A DNA stretch of 13,748 bases, taken from NCBI GenBank assembly GCA_038240875.1, contig JBBRGG010000083.1, positions 1-13,748 of the forward strand, read 5' to 3'. Below, piece after piece: positions 6,270 to 13,514 of the stretch. Numbering within the stretch: the first letter of the stretch is position 1; each line of letters opens with the position of its first letter. The position numbers were made by a program, and so were the translations under genes. The notes under the pieces were generated by a model. That model was not told where the DNA came from, did no database searches, and was given only the letters and a program-made list of their open reading frames with translations. The stretch is from JBBRGG01 sp038240875. Lineage in GTDB: Bacteria > Planctomycetota > Phycisphaerae > Phycisphaerales > UBA1924.

Positions 6270-7469
6270 TCACGAACTAGGTGCGAGCAACGGAAAGATT
6301 TCATTCAATAGTGCGTCCGCTTTCCCGATCGATGCCTCTAACGCCTTGGCATCAATCGGTGCCATCATCGGTATCGGCGTCATCTTCAATTCTTTCGCCA
6401 GCGTGTCACGAATAGGTATGTTCTTAGATGGTCCAGTTGCCAGCAAACGCTCCGCCTCGGCACTCACTAAAAAACTCGCCAATCGTGCTGCCTGATTCGG
6501 ATTTGGCCCGCCACGAACCTTGGCGATCGTAAACGGGATCACCAGCGTTCCCGCGCTTGGCAATCCTTTCTGAGCCATCGTCCCTTTGGTAATCTTGTCC
6601 GCGGTTTCAAACGCCATCTCTACTGGCCACTGGTTGTCCTTTCCTACATATACATCGTCTGTGTCTGTCAGCCCAACATCAATCTCGCCAAAGGCAACCG
6701 CGCGAACCACGCTCGCGTTCCCGTCATACAAACGCACGCCATTGCCTACAAGCTCCATCAACCACAGCCGAACCGCATCTTCGCCATGCTCGGCGATCAA
6801 ATATGCAACGTGCGTCCGCGTTGTTCCAAACTGTGGCCTTGCAATCCCCACCCGCCCTGACCACTTGGGATCGGTCAATTCGCGCAGCTTCGTCGGCGCA
6901 GTTTGCTTCGACAATCGATTTGTTGAATAGACAATCACTCGCGCTCGCAGCGCCACGCCATACCACGCGCCGTCGGCGGCTCGCAGCCCGCCTGGCCACC
7001 CTTGTGCAAACTCGCTCTGCGCTCGCGGGGCAAAGGGCTCGAGCACACTTGACTTGTCGAGAATCTGCGTACCAACAAGTTCACTTGACCACCACACGTC
7101 GGCTCGTGGCGCTTCGCGCTCCGCGAGAAGGCGTTCAATCAGGCCCGTGGTCTTGGTAGCTTCAGTATCGGTAACGAGTTTGACCTTGATGCCGCTGGCT
7201 TTCTCGAATGCGTCGATCACAGGCCTGGCTACGAAATCATCGACGCTGGTGTAGAGGACGACTTCGCCACCACTTGCGCTAGTTGGGCCGGTGGCGGCCT
7301 TGGGGCGCAGCGTGATGAACAGCGCGATCGCCATGCTCACCGCAGCGACCCCCAACAGCCCGCCGGCAATGAGCCACTGCTGAGGTTTGTCAAGCCCACG
7401 CCAGTTCGTGTACGCAGCTTGAAGACGCCACTTGAAATTCTCACGCATTGACGGCCAGTTCGTTGCCAT
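6270..7469 (-). CDS. Membrane-anchored ABC substrate-binding protein, iron(III) FbpA/FutA type
   Basis: This 399-residue protein resembles the family 1 extracellular solute-binding proteins of ferric-iron ABC importers. After a cytoplasmic N-terminus it has one strong hydrophobic segment (about residues 32-54, WLIAGGLLGVAAVSMAIALF), then the typical opening VVLYTSVDDFVARPVIDAFE. Next come LLAEREAPRADVWWSSE, an AWYGVALRARVIVYSTN block, LTDPKWSGRVGIARP and TDTDDVYVGKDNQ. The hydrophobic segment has no lipobox, so it is probably an uncleaved anchor facing the periplasm. No permease or ATPase gene is next to it, so its transporter must be elsewhere. Iron is the likely ligand by family resemblance, not proven. 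I chose ATG at 7469; there is no clear ribosome binding site, and an ATG at 7448 or in-frame upstream starts are possible. It diverges from the O-antigen ligase-like gene, with 83 bases between the starts. Confidence 0.82.
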   Translation of the reverse strand: MATNWPSMRENFKWRLQAAYTNWRGLDKPQQWLIAGGLLGVAAVSMAIALFITLRPKAATGPTSASGGEVVLYTSVDDFVARPVIDAFEKASGIKVKLVTDTEATKTTGLIERLLAEREAPRADVWWSSELVGTQILDKSSVLEPFAPRAQSEFAQGWPGGLRAADGAWYGVALRARVIVYSTNRLSKQTAPTKLRELTDPKWSGRVGIARPQFGTTRTHVAYLIAEHGEDAVRLWLMELVGNGVRLYDGNASVVRAVAFGEIDVGLTDTDDVYVGKDNQWPVEMAFETADKITKGTMAQKGLPSAGTLVIPFTIAKVRGGPNPNQAARLASFLVSAEAERLLATGPSKNIPIRDTLAKELKMTPIPMMAPIDAKALEASIGKADALLNEIFPLLAPSS

Positions 7470-7552
7470 GCCATAATCTATGCATAGCCCACGTGTGCCG
7501 TTACACATTACTTTGCAAAGCTCGCGCCCGCGCAGCCCTATCAGCAAGCGTC
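7470..7552. promoter_or_regulatory. Divergent promoter region between two start codons
   Basis: These 83 bases separate the start of the iron-type binding protein (minus) and the O-antigen ligase-like gene (plus), so promoters for both must be here or inside the 5' ends of the genes. I see no strong -35/-10 pair and no Shine-Dalgarno sequence for either gene, so the assignment rests on gene layout alone. Confidence 0.35.
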
Positions 7553-9139
7553 ATGACCCCCACTCACGAAACAACCTCGCATCGCGCCATGTTCCTCCGG
7601 CTGTTTCACAGCCTTTGGCAGCCTTGGGGCGTAAACGCGAGTGACTTGCAGCGTGCGCACGACGCGCAAGCTTCGCATCATTTGGGCCGATTAGGCATTC
7701 CCTTCCATTGTTTTTTCGCCGCAGCGTGGGCCTTCGTCTGCGTCGGCCCGATCACCTTTGTCGAGCTTGGGTACATACCTCTTGGCGTGATGTTCCTCAT
7801 CCGCCTGCCCTTTATTTGGCCAAGTTTGCGCTTGCTGGTGCGCGTGCCGCTGTTCTGGGGGTGCATGCTCTTTGCGATCTGGTCGCACGTATCGATTCTT
7901 TGGTCCCCCGACGTGCACCAAGGCGTGCGCGACGCCGGAGCAATGCGATTTATGCTGATGCTTTTTTTCATTTGGCCTGTGATGCACGCCAGGCGAGCGA
8001 TGATCTTTGGACTGGTCTTAGGCTTTGCTGCTGCGGGTTTTACGCAAGTACTAGAAGTTGTCGGGCATCGGTTCGATATGCCAGGTTTGGTGTGGTCGCA
8101 TCCGCCGATTCCTGAAGGCACCTCGCCACGGGTGAGCATGTGGTGGCATCAGCCCGCTGTCGGTGGCACGATGCTGGCTGCGGGGTTTGCGTTGCATCTA
8201 CCTGCCGCATTCGGACTTACGATTGATCGTGGGCCAAGGCAAATGTTGTGGCGAATCGTTGGCTGCCTTGGCTGTGTGGTTGCCTTCGCCGGGATTTTGG
8301 CTACTGGTACGCGTGGCGCAATGCTTGCAGCGTGTGCGGCAGTTGTAATTGCAGCGCTGGCAAAGGCTTGGAGTATGGTTTCGCCGCGGCATACCGCAAA
8401 GCTTACACATGTGCCAGCGGGTGTCGCGCGGGCGAAGAACCGGGGTAGAACGCTGATAGTTCCTGTCATTGCAGGACTTATAGCATTACTCCTGCTTGGT
8501 GGCACATGGCTGGTTGTTGGAAATCAAGTTTCAGAACGAGCAAAGGCTGCCGTCGCTGAGGTCCGAAGTGCTTTATCCAACAAGAATTACGCGAGTGATA
8601 CCGGTGCTCGCATCGCGATGGCAAAATGGGCTGTAGCAGCCTTTGCGCAGAAGCCAATGACGGGCTTTGGCGCGGGGTCATTTCGTACGATTGCGCAGCA
8701 AGCCATTGCTAGCGAAAGACTTGTGGGCGTTCGTGCCCACGCTCAGGCGCACAATACGCCATTGCACATCGCGGCGACTCTTGGCGTGCCCGGGTTAATC
8801 TTGTTTGGGTGGATCGTGGTTGCTGGGCTGTGTGGGGGCAGCAACCTCATGAAGAGGCTGCGGTCAAATGAAGGCTTACATAACGGTAGCATGAATATGG
8901 GAGAACGCTCAAACCCGTGGAACACGTTTGGGGGTAACGCATACGACCTTGCCCCAGTGTTTGCACTGGTAGGGCTGTTACTCGCGGGGATGTTTGATAC
9001 TTTGCTGGTCAACACACAAGAGGCTGCATTGCTCTGGACGCTGGTGGCGTTGTGCGTTCCATTTCGGGCGATGGCACCGGTACACGCTCGATGTATACCT
9101 ACTCTGAGTTGTGTCAGCTTGGAAAGTTCGAAGCAGTGA
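7553..9139 (+). CDS. O-antigen ligase/polymerase-like (Wzy_C, WaaL) membrane protein
   Basis: This 528-residue protein has many hydrophobic segments, the pattern of the O-antigen ligase/polymerase superfamily. Members join or polymerise undecaprenyl-linked glycans at the outer face of the inner membrane. Diagnostic pieces are ATGTRGAMLAACAAVVI (Gly252-Thr-Arg254, the TGSRG-like motif), KPMTGFGAGSF, and RAHAQAHNTPLHIAATLGV (His396 and His400-Asn401, matching HaHN..l.i....G of the Wzy_C domain). A large periplasmic loop with these histidines lies between helices, as in the family. The ATG at 7553 (MTPTHETT) is the most plausible start although no ribosome binding site is evident; an upstream in-frame start at 7448 would overlap the divergent gene. 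No glycosyltransferase genes are next to it, so the glycan it handles is unknown. Ligase and polymerase cannot be told apart from the sequence. Confidence 0.85.
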   Translation: MTPTHETTSHRAMFLRLFHSLWQPWGVNASDLQRAHDAQASHHLGRLGIPFHCFFAAAWAFVCVGPITFVELGYIPLGVMFLIRLPFIWPSLRLLVRVPLFWGCMLFAIWSHVSILWSPDVHQGVRDAGAMRFMLMLFFIWPVMHARRAMIFGLVLGFAAAGFTQVLEVVGHRFDMPGLVWSHPPIPEGTSPRVSMWWHQPAVGGTMLAAGFALHLPAAFGLTIDRGPRQMLWRIVGCLGCVVAFAGILATGTRGAMLAACAAVVIAALAKAWSMVSPRHTAKLTHVPAGVARAKNRGRTLIVPVIAGLIALLLLGGTWLVVGNQVSERAKAAVAEVRSALSNKNYASDTGARIAMAKWAVAAFAQKPMTGFGAGSFRTIAQQAIASERLVGVRAHAQAHNTPLHIAATLGVPGLILFGWIVVAGLCGGSNLMKRLRSNEGLHNGSMNMGERSNPWNTFGGNAYDLAPVFALVGLLLAGMFDTLLVNTQEAALLWTLVALCVPFRAMAPVHARCIPTLSCVSLESSKQ

Positions 9140-9228
9140 TTATCGTATCTTGTACGGATGCTTCGAGCATAATCCAATAGAAATTCACAATAATATACAA
9201 AATATGCGTAGCGTAGTGGCCGATTGTA

Positions 9229-9240
9229 TTGTATACTACA
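9229..9240 (+). promoter_or_regulatory. Possible -10 element of the toxin-antitoxin operon
   Basis: TATACT at 9232-9237 is close to the -10 consensus and lies 40 bases before the toxin start. A matching -35 at normal spacing is not visible. The site also sits in a small palindrome (GTATAC), which could serve as an operator for the antitoxin. This is weak evidence. Confidence 0.3.
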
Positions 9241-9277
9241 GATCAATGGACTGACTTTAACTCGCGGAGGTCGAGCG

Positions 9278-9598
9278 ATGGTGAAGCCCCTAAAGGTTGG
9301 GTTGAAGGCGGGTGCAGGGCCGCTTCCCGGGTATAGCTGGAATGTTGCCTATTTATCTGTTGCTCGGGATGAAGCAATGGGGTTCCTGAATGACGAGCAG
9401 TATGCGCACTCGGTGGATCTTGTGCGAGCGTTGGCGTCGGAGCCAGACCCAACTCATCCGATGACAGTAACGGTCGAAACAGTAGAGGATTTTTACGAGT
9501 TAAAGGACAAGGGTGGCGTGCTTGGAAAGATCAATCTTCGCATTTACTTCGTTGTTGAACGAAGGGACAAGACGATTTTGATCATCAGCGCGATTTAG
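9278..9598 (+). CDS. RelE/HigB-like toxin, truncated by an in-frame TAG
   Basis: This 106-residue product resembles RelE/HigB-type toxins (Gp49/DUF891-like group), ribosome-dependent mRNA interferases. Typical parts are an N-terminal strand (WNVAYLSVARDE), a central helix region (AHSVDLVRALASE), then VEDFYELKDKGGVLGKINLR followed by IYFVVERRDKTILIISAI, the strand that normally precedes an F/A-x-KK-containing helix. The ATG start has an excellent GCGGAGG site 7 bases upstream (9265-9270). The frame stops at TAG 9596-9598, but beyond it the same frame stays open for 31 codons and reads like the missing C-terminal helix. So this gene is likely truncated compared with its family, whose members are commonly longer. 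The antitoxin gene follows in the same direction, the HigBA order. Activity of the short product is uncertain. Confidence 0.75.
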   Translation: MVKPLKVGLKAGAGPLPGYSWNVAYLSVARDEAMGFLNDEQYAHSVDLVRALASEPDPTHPMTVTVETVEDFYELKDKGGVLGKINLRIYFVVERRDKTILIISAI

Positions 9599-9694
9599 AA
9601 GGAAGCGGAAGGACAGATGCCGACATGGGTGAAGATCCGTGTTCGGCACAGGCTTCGCAAGTTCCATGCTGGAGAGTTCGGCCGTCTGGCGTGA
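9599..9694 (+). pseudogene. Orphaned C-terminal tail of the toxin after the TAG
   Basis: Directly after TAG 9596-9598 the same reading frame continues without a break to TGA at 9692-9694. It encodes KEAEGQMPTW, then VKIRVRHRLRKF, then HAGEFGRLA. The K-rich start and the basic amphipathic helix match what follows the last core strand in related toxins (a KK...tP..eI..A..r pattern). It ends 40 bases before the antitoxin start, a normal spacing for such a module. A single base change would restore a 138-residue toxin, so the nonsense mutation looks recent. Confidence 0.65.
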
Positions 9695-9734
9695 AGACGT
9701 CCGAGGCGTGGAACAAAATCGAGGAGTACGAATT

Positions 9735-10214
9735 ATGACAACTACGGAACTGGGGCACAGGCTCCGTTCGATGGGTATGGAAGAGCAACTCGTCACGATG
9801 GCGGTGACTGTTGTGATGGATCGGATTGGGCGTTTGACGAAAGAAGATCGGGACGACCTCTTCGCGCTGGTGAAGGAACTGGTGTGCGCGACTACAGACG
9901 AGGATCGGCTTGGCATCCGAGACACGATGGTCGAGATACTCGATGGTCGAACTGCGACTGTGGAGCGTGCCGATCTCTCGGAAGGAGGCGCGCACTCGGA
10001 CAAGTGGCTGAAGTGGACGGAGTGGGTCAGCAAGAGGATTCGTGATGCGAGGACCGAAGCGGGTTTGACGCAAGAGCAGCTTGCGGAGAAGACTGGGCTG
10101 CCACAGAGTCACATCAGTCGCATCGAGAATGCGAAGCACAGCCCGGCACGAGCGACGATCGAGAAGATCGCCAATGCCCTCGGTAAGCCAGTCGCGTTCT
10201 TCGACTTTAACTGA
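9735..10214 (+). CDS. XRE-family helix-turn-helix antitoxin
   Basis: This 159-residue protein is the likely antitoxin and autorepressor of the module. The C-terminal part (about residues 98-152) is a classic XRE/Cro-type helix-turn-helix: VSKRIRDARTEAGLTQEQLA, EKTGLPQSHISRIENAKHSP, and TIEKIANALGKPVAFFDF. The first 90 or so residues are a separate helical region (EEQLVTMAVTVVMDRI, LTKEDRDDLFALVKELV) that probably dimerises or grips the toxin. The ATG start follows GAGGAG (9721-9726) by 8 bases. An in-frame start at 9639 is rejected because that part overlaps the toxin tail in another frame and has no good binding site. The gene looks intact although its toxin is interrupted. A terminator follows 40 bases after the stop. 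Confidence 0.85.
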   Translation: MTTTELGHRLRSMGMEEQLVTMAVTVVMDRIGRLTKEDRDDLFALVKELVCATTDEDRLGIRDTMVEILDGRTATVERADLSEGGAHSDKWLKWTEWVSKRIRDARTEAGLTQEQLAEKTGLPQSHISRIENAKHSPARATIEKIANALGKPVAFFDFN

Positions 10215-10254
10215 TCGAGTACGGGATCATGAGCTATTAGCCGGCCCCGAAATC

Positions 10255-10282
10255 AGCCGGCCCCAAAATGGGCTGGCTTTTT
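10255..10282 (+). terminator. Intrinsic terminator of the toxin-antitoxin operon
   Basis: AGCCGGCCC (10255-10263) pairs over 9 bp, with one G-T pair, with GGGCTGGCT (10270-10278). The loop is CAAAAT and a run of Ts follows (10278-10282). A partial copy of the 5' arm (AGCCGGCCCC) lies just upstream at 10239-10248. It sits 40 bases after the antitoxin stop. Confidence 0.8.
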
Positions 10283-10567
10283 CATTGGCAACCAGGTCCG
10301 TTCATGTGAATTATGGAGTTCGTCGCATGGGAAATCAGAGTTTGGCGTAGAGCGTCGAGTAGACAATAAGCTGAGCGCACGTCGGTTTTGACCGGATTGA
10401 GTGCTCGAACTCCTGAGCCACGGATACACAAGAGTTGACGTAAGCGGTTTAGATCGCCTTGCGATCCATGCGATGCCGAGGTATACTCTGGAATCGATGG
10501 CGTTTTCGATGGATTGATAACGCGAGAAATCGGATTCAGTGCACGCTGGTTGAGTGTGTCTGGTACC

Positions 10568-10596
10568 GGATTGGTCTTGGATTGGTCTTGGATTGG
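10568..10596. repeat. 11-bp tandem repeat, about 2.6 copies
   Basis: The unit GGATTGGTCTT occurs at 10568-10578 and 10579-10589, with a partial third copy GGATTGG at 10590-10596. It is non-coding and lies upstream of a GC-rich GGGCC cluster. Confidence 0.75.
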
Positions 10597-10710
10597 GCCG
10601 GAACATACAGGTGCTGGCATGCGTACCGAAGCGGTAGCGTGAGCTGGTGCCGTGAATGTGCCACGAGTGGCGCAGTGAATGGCTCTGCGAATGAATTGGG
10701 CGTTGCGTTT

Positions 10711-10775
10711 GGCCGGGCCCACAGGGCCAAGCCAACAGGGCCGGGCCAAGCAAGTCGGGCCAAGAGGGCCGGGCC
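10711..10775. repeat. Irregular GGGCC-rich repeat cluster
   Basis: GGGCC or GGCCGGGCC recurs at uneven spacing with spacers such as CAAG and CAACA (for example agggccaag, agggccgggccaag, gtcgggccaag, agggccgggcc). The tract is self-complementary in many registers and could fold. It lies in the spacer before the cyclophilin gene. It looks like low-complexity expansion rather than a CRISPR or a known element. Confidence 0.6.
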
Positions 10776-10872
10776 GATGCGGCGCCATCGAACGCAGTCG
10801 AGTTCATTCATATACTGTTTATACGAATCATACTTGTGATTCGGACGTGCCGGGTCAAAGAGTACTACTAAA

Positions 10873-10895
10873 ACCCCCTCTCGGAGAGAGGGGGT
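10873..10895 (-). terminator. 10-bp hairpin with a U-tract on the minus strand
   Basis: ACCCCCTCTC (10873-10882) and GAGAGGGGGT (10886-10895) pair perfectly around a GGA loop. Read on the minus strand, the stem is followed by TTTTAG, an intrinsic-terminator shape. On the plus strand the next bases (acccaag) have no T-run. No minus-strand gene lies just to its right, so it may stop antisense transcription or be a dispersed hairpin element. Confidence 0.45.
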
Positions 10896-11019
10896 ACCCA
10901 AGACAGCCAGGATTTCAACTAGGATTCGTACCGGCCCGACCTTTGAAGATTGGCGTTGCGAAGGTGTGTTGATTGAGATGGGTTTCCCTTTGTGGGAAGC
11001 TCACATAGGAGCCCGCCGA

Positions 11020-13425
11020 ATGGATCGCATGAATGCAAGCCCAAATGGAAATCCAGCTGGAAATGTGTCTGGAAATGGGTCTGGAAATTTGGTCAATCAG
11101 ATATCGATGAGCGTGCTGGACACGTTGGCAGCGGCGGGAACGCGGGCGCGGTTTGCGGCTACCGGCGACTCACGATCCGGCGTTTCTCCGGCGGCGGGCG
11201 GTGGCGAACTGCGTACCTGGCGTCAGTTGATGAAGCGGGCGTTGGGCATGGGGCTCGCGGGCGCGGGCACCGGCGGGATCCATGGCGGGTTTGAGCCACT
11301 CGAAGCGCGCCTCATCATGTCAGGGTCGGCCTTCCCGACCGTGTCGGACCTTGAAAGCCCGAACAACACGGTCGTGCGTTTCGCTACTACCTACGGCGAC
11401 ATTGATATTGAGCTGTTCAACCAAGCCGCTGCGGTGACGGTGAACAACTTTGTGTCGTACGTGACTTCGGGACGGCTCGATACCACCTTCTTTCACCGGG
11501 CGGTGGATCAGGGCTTCGACATAATCCAAGGTGGCGGGTTTACGTTCAACAACTCGACGGGCGTGTCGGCGGTACCTACCAGCGCGGCGATCGTGCGTGA
11601 AGATTCGGGTCGTGCCAACGCCGCTCGAACAATCGCGATGGCGCGGACCAACACGCTGAATTCAGCAACGAGCCAGTTCTATTTCAACATGACGGACAAC
11701 CCGGCGTTTAACATTACAAACGCGAACAACGGGTTTACGGTCTTTGGCCGAGTTGTGCGTGGGTGGGACATTGTTGAGTTAATCTCGGCGCAGCCAATCG
11801 TCAACGCGGGAAGCCAGTCGGTCTTTAATAACACGGGTATCGGTACCGAGTTGCCTGTGACGGCGAATTACAACGCGAGCATCGGTGTGCGGCAAGATTC
11901 GCTGATCACGCTGATTGACGCCGAGATCATTAAACCAGCGGGCGCGACGGGCTTTTACTTGCAGGATTCGATCTTCCCCGAGGGCTTCTCAAGCGGGACA
12001 GCGACCGAGACGCTCGACATCTCGAACCCAAACTCTGCGGTTGCGACGGTGCAGGTCATCGCGCGATATGAAACGGGGCGGCGTGATCAGGTGTTGACAA
12101 CGGTGACAATTGCGCCGGGCTCGACGCAGCGGATTAGTTTGTCGACGTTGGGGATCAGCAGCCTTTCGGGGATGCGGGTTGGCACGCCTTATGGCATCGT
12201 GGTGCAGACGGCGGTGCCGACGGGCACGACCAACTCAAGGCCAGTCGTGGCAACATTGACGCGCGTTGATTACAACGCCGAGACGGCGACCGCACTGGTA
12301 AACCCGTCGACAATAGGGCAAAACTCGCTCAATGAATGGGTATTCCCGCGGATCGAGCGAAACGCGCTCTCGCGCGAGTACTTGGTCTGGCAGAGCCTGA
12401 CGGACCAGGATGGGCAGGTCACGGTGACGTTCTCAACGAGTTCAGGCGATCGCACGTTTACGCGGCCGCTTGAGGCTTTGCGTCGTGGCGGGTTGGAGGT
12501 TTTCAGCCTTGGCTTGCCAGAGGGAACGCTGTCGGCGCGAGTTTCGTCGACGGTGCCGATTGTGGCCTCGTTGTCGGACTGGGACCTTCCGGCACCGGGC
12601 GTTACTGCGAGCGCGGGGTACACGCCTGGGTTCTCATCAATCGGGGCGGCTGGAATGGGCTCGACGCGTGGCGGGATCGCAGACGCGGCGATTCGCTCGG
12701 GACACACCGACGTCATCAGCTTGTCGAACCAGACTACGCAAGCCGCAAACGTCACGCTCACGTTTGTTCGCGCGGGGAATGCTTCTCCCATCACGCGGAA
12801 TTATGACGTGTCGGCGCGGTCGAGGCTGGATGTTTCACTTGAAGCGTCGCAGCTTGGGCTCACCATCGGCGAGCGTTTCAGCGTTTTCTACAACAGCAAT
12901 CGCACCATCGCGGCTCAGTACACGAGCGTAGATGAAGCCCAGCGGCACCAGAACAGCACAAAGCGCTCGGGGATTACCATGCTCTTTACAACGTCGCTCG
13001 CAGCGGAAACGCGGATCGCGGGGGCTTTGCTGGACACATCGAGGACCGATGGCCTGGCGTCGCAGCGGTTGGTGATCTACAACCCATTTGATGACACTGG
13101 TTCGACGTTGGCGTATCGGATTACGTTCACGTTCGCCGACGGCACGAGCATCGAGCAGCCGGTAGCGAACCTTGGCCCGAGCGCGCGAACGGAGATCGAC
13201 ATCAACGCGATTCCTTCGCTCAAGAGCAAGGTCGATTCGGGTAGCCAGTTTCGCGCGTTTGCCATCTCGGTGACGGGAACGACCCAAGGGTTGACAGGCG
13301 GGAACGTCTCGGCGTCGGGGATCATCGCGCTTACGCGGTATGACTCGAACACGGGTCGGACGAGCGTGCTAGGTGGAACGGCGTTGGGGTCGTTGCTGCC
13401 TTTGAGCGATGCGAGGTTTGATTGA
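11020..13425 (+). CDS. Secreted LEPR-XLL cyclophilin (peptidyl-prolyl isomerase) with beta-rich repeats
   Basis: This 801-residue protein has three parts. Residues 1-90 form a long leader with an Asn/Gly-rich stretch (NGNPAGNVSGNGSGN) and a hydrophobic patch (ALGMGLAGAGTGG). Residues 91-102 (FEPLEARLIMSG) are a variant of the planctomycete LEPR-XLL motif found at the N-terminus of exported proteins. Residues 116-260 are a bacterial cyclophilin domain: FFHRAVDQGFDIIQGGG keeps the catalytic Arg160 and the Phe166 and Gln170 equivalents, followed by NSATSQFYFN and FTVFGRVVRGWDIVE. From about residue 308 to 795 there appear to be four beta-rich units, each with NP- or NQ-type turns and polar strands, which may resemble DUF5719-like repeats. 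The ATG is supported by AGGAG at 11007-11011, 8 bases upstream; a GTG at 10966 is rejected. It probably folds proteins or binds polymers at the cell surface. It stands alone with its own terminator. Confidence 0.85.
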   Translation: MDRMNASPNGNPAGNVSGNGSGNLVNQISMSVLDTLAAAGTRARFAATGDSRSGVSPAAGGGELRTWRQLMKRALGMGLAGAGTGGIHGGFEPLEARLIMSGSAFPTVSDLESPNNTVVRFATTYGDIDIELFNQAAAVTVNNFVSYVTSGRLDTTFFHRAVDQGFDIIQGGGFTFNNSTGVSAVPTSAAIVREDSGRANAARTIAMARTNTLNSATSQFYFNMTDNPAFNITNANNGFTVFGRVVRGWDIVELISAQPIVNAGSQSVFNNTGIGTELPVTANYNASIGVRQDSLITLIDAEIIKPAGATGFYLQDSIFPEGFSSGTATETLDISNPNSAVATVQVIARYETGRRDQVLTTVTIAPGSTQRISLSTLGISSLSGMRVGTPYGIVVQTAVPTGTTNSRPVVATLTRVDYNAETATALVNPSTIGQNSLNEWVFPRIERNALSREYLVWQSLTDQDGQVTVTFSTSSGDRTFTRPLEALRRGGLEVFSLGLPEGTLSARVSSTVPIVASLSDWDLPAPGVTASAGYTPGFSSIGAAGMGSTRGGIADAAIRSGHTDVISLSNQTTQAANVTLTFVRAGNASPITRNYDVSARSRLDVSLEASQLGLTIGERFSVFYNSNRTIAAQYTSVDEAQRHQNSTKRSGITMLFTTSLAAETRIAGALLDTSRTDGLASQRLVIYNPFDDTGSTLAYRITFTFADGTSIEQPVANLGPSARTEIDINAIPSLKSKVDSGSQFRAFAISVTGTTQGLTGGNVSASGIIALTRYDSNTGRTSVLGGTALGSLLPLSDARFD
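11047..11091 (+). repeat. Short in-gene tandem repeat coding Gly-Asn-rich leader
   Basis: A 12-base unit of the form tctggaaatgg recurs two to three times with drift, giving the peptide pattern SGNGSGN and related steps near residues 10-23. This is consistent with slippage-prone growth of the protein leader. It sits inside the cyclophilin gene. Confidence 0.5.
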
Positions 13426-13484
13426 GATTGAATTGATCTCTACTACGTGTGACTGATTGGTTCGAACAATTTCATATGCATACT

Positions 13485-13514
13485 CAAGGCCTGATCCAGT
13501 GTGATCAGGCCTTG
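13485..13514 (+). terminator. Strong terminator hairpin after the cyclophilin gene
   Basis: CAAGGCCTGATC (13485-13496) pairs perfectly over 12 bp with GATCAGGCCTTG (13503-13514) around a CAGTGT loop. It is followed by a T/G-rich tract (tgtgttggttgg) rather than a pure T-run. It starts about 60 bases after the stop codon, so it is the likely end of that transcript. Confidence 0.75.

Larger units (their letters stand above)
10283..11019. other. Repeat-rich, gene-free spacer
   Basis: About 740 bases between the antitoxin terminator and the cyclophilin gene hold no convincing gene. Landmarks are an 11-base tandem repeat (10568-10596), a cluster of GGGCC units (10711-10775), a 7-bp dyad CGAATCA-TACTTG-TGATTCG (10824-10843), and a 10-bp hairpin (10873-10895). 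A TATACT at 10811-10816 could be a -10 box for the downstream gene. Long minus-strand open frames across the GC-rich part simply translate the repeats. Confidence 0.55.

Noticed and set aside
6023..6495. Small plus-strand open frames containing the 34-bp repeat
   Set aside because: The repeated peptide (AFGSPVVPADC) simply reflects the DNA repeat, and the frames run into the antisense side of the binding-protein gene.
9500..10139. Minus-strand open frames opposite the toxin-antitoxin genes
   Set aside because: They are antisense to well-supported genes and are low-complexity Ser/Arg-rich translations.
10711..10775. CRISPR-like spacing of GGGCC units
   Set aside because: Units are only 5-9 bases with irregular gaps, unlike the 23-47 base repeats and uniform spacers of a CRISPR; no cas genes are present.
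10253..10807. Long minus-strand open frame across the GC-rich spacer
   Set aside because: Its translation is made of the GGGCC and 11-base repeats plus terminator sequence, with no family-like pattern.
10966..11019. Earlier GTG or ATG start for the cyclophilin protein
   Set aside because: ATG 11020 has AGGAG at ideal spacing; the upstream starts have none and the added residues lack meaning.
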